This document shows positions 1 through 8,360 of a DNA stretch of 64,000 nt, in pieces; within the stretch, counting starts at the first letter, position 1; every line of letters starts with the position of its first letter. The notes under the pieces are model-generated. The model was not told the origin of the DNA, searched no databases, and saw only the letters and a program-made list of their open reading frames with translations. Source of the DNA: Pseudohongiella spirulinae (GTDB taxonomy: Bacteria; Pseudomonadota; Gammaproteobacteria; Pseudomonadales; Pseudohongiellaceae); contig NZ_CP013189.1 of the NCBI RefSeq assembly GCF_001444425.1, positions 434,001-498,000 of the forward strand. The letters are read 5' to 3'. The translations under genes and the position numbers were made by a program.

Positions 1-1416
1 GTGATTGGTGCAGGGTCGGGCGGTCTGGTGGCATCTATTATTGCTGCGGGTGCCAAGGCCAAAGTCACCTTGATAGAAAAACACAAAATGGGCGGTGACT
101 GTCTGAATACCGGTTGTGTGCCCAGCAAAACGTTGATTGCCAGCGCCAAAGTGGCAGACACCGTGCGCAATGCAGAGAAGTTCGGCTTGAAAAATGCCCA
201 TGTCGAGGTGGATTTCAAGGCCGTCATGGCACGCGTTCAGCAGGTCATCAAAACCATTGAGCCGCACGATTCGGTGGAGCGTTTTACCTCGCTGGGTGTG
301 GATTGTGTGCAAGGAGAGGCCTATATTCGTTCGCCCTGGGAAGTTGAGGTCAATGGTCAAATCATCCGTACCCGCGCCATCGTCGTGGCCACTGGTGCAC
401 GACCACTGGTGCCGGATTTTCCGGGGCTGGATCAGGTAGAGTTTGTTCACTCCGACAATATCTGGGAGTTGGATGAACTGCCGGCACGCTTTCTGGTGCT
501 GGGTGGCGGCCCGATAGGCTGCGAACTGGCGCAGAGTTTTGCGCGTCTGGGTTCTCAGGTGACCCTGCTGGACCAGGCTGAACATCTGATGGGGCGGGAA
601 GATACGGAGGTCAGTGAATTTGTCGAGGCGCGGTTCCGACAACAGGGCATCAACCTGCTGCTGGGGTATGGCGCGGAATCGTTCGGGCGTGATGATGACG
701 GGCAATACCTGCTGAGTAAAACGGCCGATGGCAACGAGCAGCGTATTCACTTTGACAAGGTCCTGATTGCACTGGGTCGCAAACCCAATGTCAGCGGCTT
801 TGGTCTGGAAGAAATGGATGTTGCCTTGACGTCGTCCGGCGCCTTGCAGGTCGATGATACCTTGAGCACCTCCTGCCCGACGATATTCGCCTGCGGTGAT
901 GTGGCTGGGCCTTATCAGTTTACCCACATGGCCTCATTTCAGGCCTGGTATGCCACACTGAATGCGCTGGCGGGAGGCCTGAAAAAATTTCGTGCCAGTT
1001 ATCGTGTAGTGCCACATGCCACGTTTACCGATCCGGAGGTCGCGCGAGTCGGATTAAATGAGCGTGAGGCGCAGGCTCAGGGGGTTGATTATGAAATTAC
1101 CCGCTACGAGCTGGACCATCTTGATCGTGCGCTGGCCGAAGGGTATGCCCATGGCTTTGTGAAAGTGCTCACCGTGCCGGGCAATGACAGAATTCTGGGA
1201 GCAACCATTGTCGGTTCGCACGCCGGTGAGCTGATTGGCAGTTTTGTGTTTGCCATGACCCACAATATGGGTTTAAAAACAATTGGTGCCACTACGCACA
1301 TTTATCCGACCATGCTGGAGGCTAATCGTTTTGCGGCCAACGCCTGGCGCAGTGCGCGGGTGCCGCAGAAACTGATGCCGGTGGCAGAAGGATTCTTCCG
1401 CTGGTTACGACATTAA
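1..1416 (+). CDS. FAD-dependent pyridine nucleotide-disulfide oxidoreductase (Lpd/MerA-like), 5'-truncated
   Basis: Flavoprotein of the dihydrolipoamide dehydrogenase/mercuric reductase family. The reading frame is open from the first base, and the GTG there encodes the valine of the FAD-binding VIGAGSGG motif, so the true start lies upstream. The redox-active pair is in GGDCLNTGCVPSKT (about residues 31-44). A second Rossmann motif for NAD(P)H, VLGGGPIGCELA, follows near residue 166. The C-terminal dimerisation domain has HIYPTMLE, matching the HxxPTxxE active-site pattern. Homologues are often fused to, or neighbours of, a TVP38/DedA membrane domain, which could lie upstream of the window. 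The substrate cannot be told from sequence: no mercury-resistance genes are near, and no lipoyl-enzyme subunits are visible. Confidence 0.85.
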   Translation: MIGAGSGGLVASIIAAGAKAKVTLIEKHKMGGDCLNTGCVPSKTLIASAKVADTVRNAEKFGLKNAHVEVDFKAVMARVQQVIKTIEPHDSVERFTSLGVDCVQGEAYIRSPWEVEVNGQIIRTRAIVVATGARPLVPDFPGLDQVEFVHSDNIWELDELPARFLVLGGGPIGCELAQSFARLGSQVTLLDQAEHLMGREDTEVSEFVEARFRQQGINLLLGYGAESFGRDDDGQYLLSKTADGNEQRIHFDKVLIALGRKPNVSGFGLEEMDVALTSSGALQVDDTLSTSCPTIFACGDVAGPYQFTHMASFQAWYATLNALAGGLKKFRASYRVVPHATFTDPEVARVGLNEREAQAQGVDYEITRYELDHLDRALAEGYAHGFVKVLTVPGNDRILGATIVGSHAGELIGSFVFAMTHNMGLKTIGATTHIYPTMLEANRFAANAWRSARVPQKLMPVAEGFFRWLRH

Positions 1417-1451
1417 TGCGGTAAAACGGGTGTCAATTGCCGACCATTGAA

Positions 1452-1949
1452 TCAGCGCTGAACCACGAAGGACATAAAATACAGATTGACGACACGGTCT
1501 GCGATAGCCTGTGACTCTACCGTGGCCAGCGCACTGCGGACTTGCTCAAGCGCCTGTCGACGCAGAGTCTCCTTGCCATCGGTGGAAGTCAGGTTTTCTT
1601 CCAGCTGGCCAGACAGGAGCACAACCAGACGATTGCGGATATAGGGCAGATGCTGATCCAGGAAAGGGGCTGTGCCCGGTTGGATACGCACCGAGATGTC
1701 TGTTTTCAGGTATTTCAGACGACCGGCACCATCGTAATTGGTGACAAAGCTGGGGCCCAGCGTGTAATAGATGAGATCAGTCATTCCGGCTGCCGGGTCG
1801 TCTGGATCCATGCCTGCTGGCAATCCCAGTTCTTCAGCCTCGGCGGACAGTTCGGGCGCAGACTCTTCCTGGGCAAGTGCTGATGCTGAAAGGCCAACGG
1901 CCAGCAGAGTAGCCAGAACGGCAATCAGGCTTCTGATTCTGACAGACAT
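1452..1949 (-). CDS. FliL-like protein with cleavable-type signal peptide
   Basis: A 165-residue protein resembling the flagellar basal-body-associated FliL family, which modulates stator function in flagellated bacteria. The match lies in the C-terminal half: RLKYLKTDISVRI, then DQHLPYIRNRLVVLLSG, and a terminal VNLYFMSFVVQR. The N-terminus is a signal-like hydrophobic stretch ending in SASALAQ, not the uncleaved anchor usual for FliL. I chose the ATG at 1949 because GAGG lies six bases upstream; a GTG at 1961 is the alternative. No flagellar gene is nearby, so it is an orphan. It may be a periplasmic paralogue with another role. It is divergent from the MscS gene. Confidence 0.65.
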   Translation of the reverse strand: MSVRIRSLIAVLATLLAVGLSASALAQEESAPELSAEAEELGLPAGMDPDDPAAGMTDLIYYTLGPSFVTNYDGAGRLKYLKTDISVRIQPGTAPFLDQHLPYIRNRLVVLLSGQLEENLTSTDGKETLRRQALEQVRSALATVESQAIADRVVNLYFMSFVVQR

Positions 1950-2048
1950 TACGTACCTCACGATCTGATTGATACCTGTTGATATCGGCCAATGCTAGCC
2001 GATCTGAAGTAAACTTTGTTAGGATGACAGGCTGATTACCGTCATTCA

Positions 2049-3329
2049 ATGAGAGACCTGATGCCTGAAATACCACCAGATATGTCGCAGTGGCTGGACG
2101 AGCATGTGTGGGTTTACACGCTGACATCGGTGTTTATTCTGCTGGCGGCGGCCTGGCTGTCCAATTTTATTAGCAAACGCATATTGGTCAACGGCCTGAT
2201 GCGCCTGCTGAACGCGCCCACTGCAGGGCCGGGTGAGTTTGATCGCTTCGACTTCATCCCCCGACTGGCCAATGTCATTCCTGCCCTGGTCATCACGTTT
2301 GGCATCCGTTTTGTGCCTGATTTGCCGGAGGCCGTGGTTACCGTTGTGCTGAACGTGGCCAATGCGTTTATTGTGCTGACGTTGGCCATGGCCCTGTCAG
2401 GTGTACTGGACATGGTTAACCATGTTTACAGTCAGCGGGCGGATGCGCTGAACCGGCCAATCAAGGGTTATCTGCAGGTCGTCAAAATTGTCATCTACGC
2501 GATTGCGGTGCTGCTGATGATTGCGACCTTGCTGGATCGCTCACCGCTGATTCTGCTGTCAGGCCTGGGTGCACTGGCGGCCGTCTTGATGCTGGTCTTC
2601 CAGGATACCATTCTGTCACTGGTCGCCAGTGTACAAATTACCTCAAACGACATGATCCGGGTGGGTGACTGGATCGAAATGCCGCAATTGAATGCTGATG
2701 GTGATGTGATTGATATCGCGCTGCACACGGTCAAGGTGCAGAACTGGGATAAAACGATAACCACCATCCCTACGAAGCGCTTTATTTCGGATTCCTTCAA
2801 GAATTGGCGTGGCATGCAGGAAGCTGGCGGTCGGCGCATCAAGCGCCCGGTGTTCCTTGATCAGAACTCAGTGCGCTTCTTGACTGAAGAAGAAAAGCAG
2901 CGACTCAGCGGCATAGCGCTGTTAAGCGACTATCTGAACAGTAAACAAAAAGAAATTGATGACTGGAACGCCAGGCTGGCCGATCAGGGCAAAGTGCCTG
3001 CCAATACCCGGCGCATTACCAATCTGGGGACTTTCCGTGCGTATGTGGTGAACTATTTGCGACACCACCCGCGTCTGCGGCAGGATCTGACCCAGATTGT
3101 CAGACATCTGGCGCCGGGCCCAGAAGGCCTGCCTGTCGAGGTATATTGCTTCACCAATACCACCGCCTGGGTGGAATATGAGGGCATACAGTCAGATATC
3201 TTTGACCATTTACTGTCTATACTGCCAGAATTCGGGCTGCGCGTATTCCAGGTGCCCAGCGGGGTTGATATGCGCGAATGGGCGGCCGGAGCAGGCCGAT
3301 CAATGACTCAGGAAACTAACCATGATTGA
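2049..3329 (+). CDS. Mechanosensitive ion channel, MscS family (YbdG-like)
   Basis: A 426-residue inner-membrane channel of the MscS superfamily, which releases solutes on osmotic downshock. Hydrophobic segments lie near residues 20-40, 70-90, 95-115 and 140-160. They are followed by the pore-lining helix and beta domain typical of the family (LSGLGALAAVLMLVFQDTILSLVAS, then DMIRVGDWIEM). The long C-terminal cytoplasmic part (TVKVQNWDKTITTIPTKRFI, KNWRGM) resembles E. coli YbdG more than small MscS. The start at 2049 has no strong ribosome site, and ATG 2061 is possible. The stop overlaps the dsbB start by 8 bases, so the two genes are probably co-translated. Confidence 0.85.
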   Translation: MRDLMPEIPPDMSQWLDEHVWVYTLTSVFILLAAAWLSNFISKRILVNGLMRLLNAPTAGPGEFDRFDFIPRLANVIPALVITFGIRFVPDLPEAVVTVVLNVANAFIVLTLAMALSGVLDMVNHVYSQRADALNRPIKGYLQVVKIVIYAIAVLLMIATLLDRSPLILLSGLGALAAVLMLVFQDTILSLVASVQITSNDMIRVGDWIEMPQLNADGDVIDIALHTVKVQNWDKTITTIPTKRFISDSFKNWRGMQEAGGRRIKRPVFLDQNSVRFLTEEEKQRLSGIALLSDYLNSKQKEIDDWNARLADQGKVPANTRRITNLGTFRAYVVNYLRHHPRLRQDLTQIVRHLAPGPEGLPVEVYCFTNTTAWVEYEGIQSDIFDHLLSILPEFGLRVFQVPSGVDMREWAAGAGRSMTQETNHD

Positions 3330-3837
3330 CAGACTGCTGGCATTGATGCCGAACTCACGACTGCTTAACCTGCTGATCTTTCTGGCGACTGCGCTGATCA
3401 TCGGCGCCGCGCTTTACATGGAGCATGTGATGCTTCTGGAGCCCTGCGGTCTGTGTATTACCCAGCGCGTATTTGTTGTGCTGGCAGGGCTGGTGTGTCT
3501 CGCCGCCGCCATTCATAACCCGGCCGCAAAGGGGCGACGCAATTACGCCTTTGGTGCGGCAGCCATGTGTGTGACCGGGAGTTATTTCGCCATACGGCAG
3601 ATCTGGCTCACATACCTGCCAGAAGATCAGGTGCCTGCCTGCGGGCCCGGCTTCAGCTACATGCTGGATAACTTTCCGTTGATGGACACGCTGAACTTTC
3701 TGCTCAGAGGCGACGGTAACTGTGCGGAAGTGAGCTGGCGCTTTTTGGGCATTTTCTCGATACCCGAGCTGGCGCTGATGGGTTTTGTTGCACTGTTTGC
3801 TCTGTGCATGTTCCAGGCATTCCGTCAGGAAGCATAA
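3322..3837 (+). CDS. dsbB: Disulfide bond formation protein B
   Basis: Inner-membrane quinone reductase that reoxidises periplasmic DsbA and passes electrons to the respiratory quinone pool. The 171-residue length and four membrane segments fit the family. Both required cysteine pairs are present: C42 and C45 in EPCGLC after the first membrane segment, and C107 and C134 in the second periplasmic loop. The gene overlaps the end of the MscS channel gene by 8 bases. It is convergent with gshA, with only 23 bases between the stops. No dsbA is visible in the window. Confidence 0.92.
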   Translation: MIDRLLALMPNSRLLNLLIFLATALIIGAALYMEHVMLLEPCGLCITQRVFVVLAGLVCLAAAIHNPAAKGRRNYAFGAAAMCVTGSYFAIRQIWLTYLPEDQVPACGPGFSYMLDNFPLMDTLNFLLRGDGNCAEVSWRFLGIFSIPELALMGFVALFALCMFQAFRQEA

Positions 3838-3860
3838 CTTCCTGACCAGTGCTCTGCCAC

Positions 3861-5435
3861 TTACAGGTGGTAGTCGTTCCAGCGGGTAAGAAACTCGTCA
3901 AAGCTCAATTCATCACTGGCTTCACTGGCGGCCTGCTCATCCCACGATTCCCGGCTCGCGGCCTGGAATTCGGACAGCCTCTGCGGGTCGATGCAATCAT
4001 CGTTAAACGCCTGCTGGGTGCGTTCTGATTCGCGCATGGCGAAGCGACAGAAAGGGATGCCGGATTCGCGCATAGTCTGAAGAATGCGGGCCGACGGAGT
4101 GCGGCTGCTGTCTTTGACCTTGCCAAGCTGAGTTTCCAACGATCGGGTATAGGCACTGGTCCTGTGTGCATGATCAAGAAGATCAGCACTGTGCTGGATG
4201 TCGTTAATCAATACCTGCGCCCATTCCTGCAGCGCGATTTTGGTTCCCTGACGATGCAATTGCAGTCCTGGCTCCCGGCCACGATTAACGGTCAGCGAAA
4301 GGTTCTGTTCGATCTCCTGATTCTCCCGCTCATCGCAGGCCGGGCTGTCGGAGAACAGGCAGTACATCAGGAAGGCATCCAGAAAGTGGATCTGCTCGGC
4401 ATCAATGCCCAAGGGCAGGAACGGGTTCAAGTCCAGTGCCCGCACTTCTATATATTGAATACCGCCTTCTTTCAGCAATTGCAGTGGACGCTTACCCGCA
4501 CCGCCGACTCGTTTGGGACGGATGGTGGCGTAGAACTCATTTTCAAGCTGTAACAGATTGGTGTTGATCTGCAGGCGGTGGCCATTGCGCTGCATGCCTA
4601 TCTGTTCGTATTCCGGGTAGGGTGTAATCAGGGCGTTATACAGGCTGTCGATATAGTTGTTCAGGTCGTTGTAACACACATAGATCGATCGCTGAGCATC
4701 GCTTCGGTACCCCAGATCACCCATACGCAGACAGGTGGCATAAGGTTTATAAAGCGTTGCCTCATCAAAATCATCCAGCTGATGATCGCGTCCCTGGGTA
4801 AAGCATTTGCTGACCGCTGGCGAGGCACCGAACAGATAGACCAGCAACCACGAGTAACGGTGAAAGTTGCGGATCAGATGCAGGTATTTGCGGGTTCTGA
4901 AAGTTTGTAAATCCTCCGTGGAACCCAGCATATCCTTGTATTCAGCCCAGAATGACTCGGGCATGGAAAAATTGTAGTGAATGCCGGCAATGGTCTGCAT
5001 GAGCCGACCGTAGCGATGCCCCAGTCCCTCTCGGTACAGGGTCTTTAATTGACCCATGTTGGAGCTGCCGTAACGAGCCAGGGGTATCTGATCATTGCTT
5101 TCAATCAGACATGGCATGCTGGCCACCCACAGCCGCTCGCCGTCGGGCAGATTGTCGTAAACGTATTTGTGCAGATCTTCCAGAAAATCCAGTGTGCCGC
5201 TGATGGAATCAGACACTGGTGTGATCAGTTCGACCAGCGCCTCTGAATAATCCGTCGTGATATAAGGGTGTGTCAGCGCTGAACCCAGGGCTCGCGGGTG
5301 GGCAGTCTGCGCCAGACGCCCTTCGCGGGTGACGCGCAGACTTTCCTTTTCAATACCGCGATTGATGTTGGCCCAGTCGGACTTGAATTCCGGCAGCGCA
5401 AAACGATTCAGAGATGCATGCAATGAGTCGCTCAA
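3861..5435 (-). CDS. gshA: Glutamate-cysteine ligase
   Basis: First enzyme of glutathione synthesis: it joins L-glutamate and L-cysteine at the expense of ATP, in the cytosol. Class I (E. coli-type) signatures are clear: RGIEKESLRVTREG, LGSALTHPYITTDYSEALVELITP, YREGLGHRYG, QTIAGIHYNFS and LQLENEFYATIRPKR. No ATG lies close to the conserved region. An ATG at 5522 would add 29 residues and overlap pckA by 83 bases. I chose TTG 5435, just after the pckA stop, giving 524 residues, close to the E. coli enzyme, which as I recall also starts with TTG. TTG 5423 is an alternative. gshA follows pckA directly and may share its transcript. Confidence 0.92.
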   Translation of the reverse strand: MSDSLHASLNRFALPEFKSDWANINRGIEKESLRVTREGRLAQTAHPRALGSALTHPYITTDYSEALVELITPVSDSISGTLDFLEDLHKYVYDNLPDGERLWVASMPCLIESNDQIPLARYGSSNMGQLKTLYREGLGHRYGRLMQTIAGIHYNFSMPESFWAEYKDMLGSTEDLQTFRTRKYLHLIRNFHRYSWLLVYLFGASPAVSKCFTQGRDHQLDDFDEATLYKPYATCLRMGDLGYRSDAQRSIYVCYNDLNNYIDSLYNALITPYPEYEQIGMQRNGHRLQINTNLLQLENEFYATIRPKRVGGAGKRPLQLLKEGGIQYIEVRALDLNPFLPLGIDAEQIHFLDAFLMYCLFSDSPACDERENQEIEQNLSLTVNRGREPGLQLHRQGTKIALQEWAQVLINDIQHSADLLDHAHRTSAYTRSLETQLGKVKDSSRTPSARILQTMRESGIPFCRFAMRESERTQQAFNDDCIDPQRLSEFQAASRESWDEQAASEASDELSFDEFLTRWNDYHL

Positions 5436-5439
5436 GATA

Positions 5440-7020
5440 TCAGTCTCTGATGGGCTGCGGGCCGGCCTGGACGATTTTGTCTGCAACGTCAAAGCGCTTG
5501 AAGTTGTTGCGGAACTGTTCAATCAGGTCGGCGGCCTTGGCATCGTATTTGGCCGGCTCGGCCCACGTTTTGCGCGGATTCAACAAGTGAGTGTCAACAC
5601 CAGGCAGTGACGTCGGGATGGTCAGGTTGATACCCGGCAGATGCTCAGTGTCGACGTTGCGCAGTGAGCCGCTCTGTATAGCGTGCAGCACGGCACGGGT
5701 GACCGGAATACTGAAGCGCTGCCCAACACCATGCGGACCGCCAGTCCAGCCAGTGTTGACCAGGTAAACCTGGCTGTCGAACTCGGCGATACGTTTGATC
5801 AGCAGGTCAGCATAAACACCGGCGGGGCGCGGGAAAAACGGTGCGCCGAAACAGGTGGAAAATGTTGATTTGATACCGTCGCCAGCGCCGACTTCGGTTG
5901 AGCCGACCAGTGCTGTATATCCACTCAGAAAGTGATAGGCAGCCGCTTCCGGTGACAGGATGGAGACTGGTGGCAGCACGCCGGTCAGATCGCAGGTCAG
6001 AAAGACTATGGCCTTGGGTTCACCAGCGCGGTTTTCTTCAATGCGCTTGGGGATATTGGTCAGCGGGTAACAGGCGCGGGTGTTTTCAGTCAGGCTGGTG
6101 TCGGCGTAATCAGCCACGCGGGTTTTTTCGTCAATCACCACGTTCTCTATAACAGCGCCAAATTTGATGGCATTCCAGATAACCGGCTCGTTCTTCTGAC
6201 TCAGGTTGATGCATTTGGCATAGCAGCCGCCTTCCAGGTTAAAGACCGTCCCTTTGCCCCAGCCGTGCTCGTCATCGCCAATCAGGTAACGTTCTTCATC
6301 GGCTGACAAGGTGGTTTTACCCGTGCCGGACAATCCAAAGAACAGGCAGACATCGCCGTCTTCGCCGACATTGGCAGAGCAGTGCATGGGCAGCACGTCT
6401 TTGGCCGGCAACAGGAAATTTTGTACGGAGAACATGGATTTCTTCATTTCGCCGGCATATTTCATGCCGGCCAGCAACACCTTGCGCTGAGCAAAGTTGA
6501 TGATGACAGTGCCGTCAGAATGGGTGCCGTCGCGCTGCGGATCGCACACGAACTCCGGTGCGCTGAGAATCTGCCACACGGCCTTGTCTTTGGGGTTGTA
6601 ATGGTCTCCAGCCTTGATGAACAAGGTGCTGCCAAACAGGCAGTGCCAGGCATACTGGGCGTTGACCTGCACAGGGATGTAGTGTTCGGGATCAGAGCCA
6701 ACATGCAGGTCCGCCATGAACACGTCCTTGTCTGCCATAAAATCACTGACGCGCTGCCACAGGGCGTCAAATTTGGCTGGCTCAAAAGGCTGGTTCACCG
6801 CCCCCCAGTCGATCAGGTTTTCTGAGTCAGGTTCTTTGACGATAAAACGGTCTTTGGGACTGCGGCCTGTGCGGTGACCAGTCTCGACAACCAGCGCGCC
6901 GTTGTCTGCCAGCCGACCTTCGCCACGTTGCAGGGCGATCTCGATTAACTGGCTGGGCGTCAGGTTTCTGAAAAGGGTGCGGTTATTATCCTTCTTAACT
7001 TCCTGTGTGGTGGTTGTCAT
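5440..7020 (-). CDS. pckA: Phosphoenolpyruvate carboxykinase (ATP)
   Basis: Gluconeogenic enzyme converting oxaloacetate and ATP to phosphoenolpyruvate, ADP and CO2. At 526 residues it has the usual length. Visible motifs are [11 protein letters not shown] near the N-terminus (substrate binding), the kinase-1a P-loop GLSGTGKT at about residues 228-236, and the following metal-binding IGDDEHGWG and [10 protein letters not shown]. The yrfG-hslR-pckA order matches E. coli, except that hslO, which lies between hslR and pckA there, is absent. The upstream 134-base gap on the minus-strand side probably holds its promoter. I see no convincing -10/-35 pair in it. Confidence 0.95.
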   Translation of the reverse strand: MTTTTQEVKKDNNRTLFRNLTPSQLIEIALQRGEGRLADNGALVVETGHRTGRSPKDRFIVKEPDSENLIDWGAVNQPFEPAKFDALWQRVSDFMADKDVFMADLHVGSDPEHYIPVQVNAQYAWHCLFGSTLFIKAGDHYNPKDKAVWQILSAPEFVCDPQRDGTHSDGTVIINFAQRKVLLAGMKYAGEMKKSMFSVQNFLLPAKDVLPMHCSANVGEDGDVCLFFGLSGTGKTTLSADEERYLIGDDEHGWGKGTVFNLEGGCYAKCINLSQKNEPVIWNAIKFGAVIENVVIDEKTRVADYADTSLTENTRACYPLTNIPKRIEENRAGEPKAIVFLTCDLTGVLPPVSILSPEAAAYHFLSGYTALVGSTEVGAGDGIKSTFSTCFGAPFFPRPAGVYADLLIKRIAEFDSQVYLVNTGWTGGPHGVGQRFSIPVTRAVLHAIQSGSLRNVDTEHLPGINLTIPTSLPGVDTHLLNPRKTWAEPAKYDAKAADLIEQFRNNFKRFDVADKIVQAGPQPIRD

Positions 7021-7154
7021 GCCGTTTAATTCCGCCTTGTTGTCTGTATTTTAAAGTGGCTGGCATTATGCCAAAAATACCCGGTGGTGAACACTTTAAA
7101 GCAGCGGCGGATGCATCGCCGATGGGCATGACGTCACAAGCCGGTCCTGGTGCT

Positions 7155-7556
7155 TTAAAAGCGTCCTTTCATAGCCTGTCGCTGACGTCGTTCTTTCTTG
7201 TTGGGTCGTTCATTGGCGAACTGACCTGCCGCCTGCAGTTTGCGCTGTTCGGCCAGCCGTTCACGCTCGCGGATGCTGTCGGCTGACTCCTCATAAAGCT
7301 GCTGCGCTTCTGGCGCACTGCGGCGCTGCTCAGACAGTTTCAGTACTGTCAGGCTGCGGTCATCCCAGCCTTGTCGGACCTTCAGCACGGTACCTACACT
7401 GATTTCTTTGGCTGGTTTGGCTTTTTGACCTTCTATGGATACTTTTCCACCTTCAATAGCGGACTTGGCCAGCGCCCGGGTCTTGAACAGGCGAGCGGCC
7501 CACAGCCACTTGTCCAGGCGAACCTTTGTCGGGCATTGATGGTTTTGTTCAGTCAT
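7155..7556 (-). CDS. hslR: Heat shock protein 15 (Hsp15), ribosome-associated S4-domain protein
   Basis: A 133-residue RNA-binding protein of the Hsp15 family. In E. coli it binds free 50S subunits carrying nascent chains and helps recycle stalled ones. The N-terminal S4 domain is clear (VRLDKWLWAARLFKTRALAKSA, then GGKVSIEGQKAKPAKEISVG). The C-terminal tail is basic (RPNKKERRQRQAMKGRF). I chose ATG 7556 because it begins MTEQ just before the S4 domain and overlaps the yrfG stop by 8 bases. A longer upstream reading would run through yrfG in another frame. The gene is co-directional with yrfG and pckA. Confidence 0.92.
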   Translation of the reverse strand: MTEQNHQCPTKVRLDKWLWAARLFKTRALAKSAIEGGKVSIEGQKAKPAKEISVGTVLKVRQGWDDRSLTVLKLSEQRRSAPEAQQLYEESADSIRERERLAEQRKLQAAGQFANERPNKKERRQRQAMKGRF

Positions 7557-8223
7557 CAACGGTGGTCCTTGCGTCTGGCATGATGTCGCGGAAGCGTTTA
7601 ACCGGTGTGAATTCTCCTGGCGCGACCGGTGGTCGCTGGCTGTCTGGCTGCTCAATGGCAAACAGGTGCGCAATGCCTTCTTCACGAGCCCGCCTGAGCA
7701 CACTCAGATTGTCGTCAAACAGGACAGTCCTGGCGGGTTCATAATGAGAGTGATTTTGCAGGCATTGCCAGAAGCCCTGATTTTCCTTTGCCAGCCCTAG
7801 TTGATGAGAACTGATCGTGGCGTGGAAGTGCTCACCAATGCCGGTATGTTCCAGCTTCAGGTTCAGGCTGCCGGGGTGAGCGTTGGTGACGAGAAGCAGA
7901 TTTTTACTGTGCTGCTGAAGCCGTTGCAGAAATTCCGGCACATCGGGCCGTATGGCTATTTTGTGTCGTAACTCGTCCTTCATCTTCTGTATATCCAACT
8001 GTAGCCGGTCAGACCAGTAATCAATGCAATACCAGTCCAGTTTACCCTGCATGGACTGATAATCAGTGCGAAGCTGTGCCCAGGCCTGTTCAGTGCTGAT
8101 GCCGGTTTTTTCGCCCCAGGCAGTCGGCAAGTGTTGCTCCCAGAAGAAGTTATCAAAGTGCAGGTCCAACAATGTGCCGTCCATATCAAAGATAACGGTG
8201 TCGACATCGCGCCAGTTGATCAT
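7549..8223 (-). CDS. yrfG: GMP/IMP nucleotidase of the HAD superfamily
   Basis: A 224-residue HAD-like hydrolase. E. coli YrfG dephosphorylates GMP and IMP, and the position directly before hslR supports the same assignment. HAD motif I is DMDGTLLDLHFDN near the N-terminus, with nucleophile and acid/base aspartates. Motif II is the LLVTNAHPGS region, and motif III/IV is LFDDNLSVLRRARE. It overlaps hslR by 8 bases. A divergent 137-base gap separates it from the cyclic-di-GMP gene at 8361. Confidence 0.87.
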   Translation of the reverse strand: MINWRDVDTVIFDMDGTLLDLHFDNFFWEQHLPTAWGEKTGISTEQAWAQLRTDYQSMQGKLDWYCIDYWSDRLQLDIQKMKDELRHKIAIRPDVPEFLQRLQQHSKNLLLVTNAHPGSLNLKLEHTGIGEHFHATISSHQLGLAKENQGFWQCLQNHSHYEPARTVLFDDNLSVLRRAREEGIAHLFAIEQPDSQRPPVAPGEFTPVKRFRDIMPDARTTVDD

Positions 8224-8319
8224 TGTATTCCTTGAGGCTGAAGCCTCGATGGTTTGTAGGACTATCTTTAACTATTATGCCGCGCATTGAGTTTTTGCTG
8301 CAAACCGCATGATGTCTGG

Positions 8320-8336
8320 TTAGAATCGCGTTCTAA
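8320..8336. promoter_or_regulatory. Perfect inverted repeat upstream of the cyclic-di-GMP gene
   Basis: TTAGAA-TCGCG-TTCTAA is a perfect 6-bp inverted repeat with a 5-base spacer, ending 24 bases before the ATG at 8361 in the divergent gap with yrfG. Such a position suits an operator for either gene. I recognise no known regulator for it, and the assignment is inference. Confidence 0.3.
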
Positions 8337-8360
8337 TGCTGAAAAACTGGTCACCTGTTC

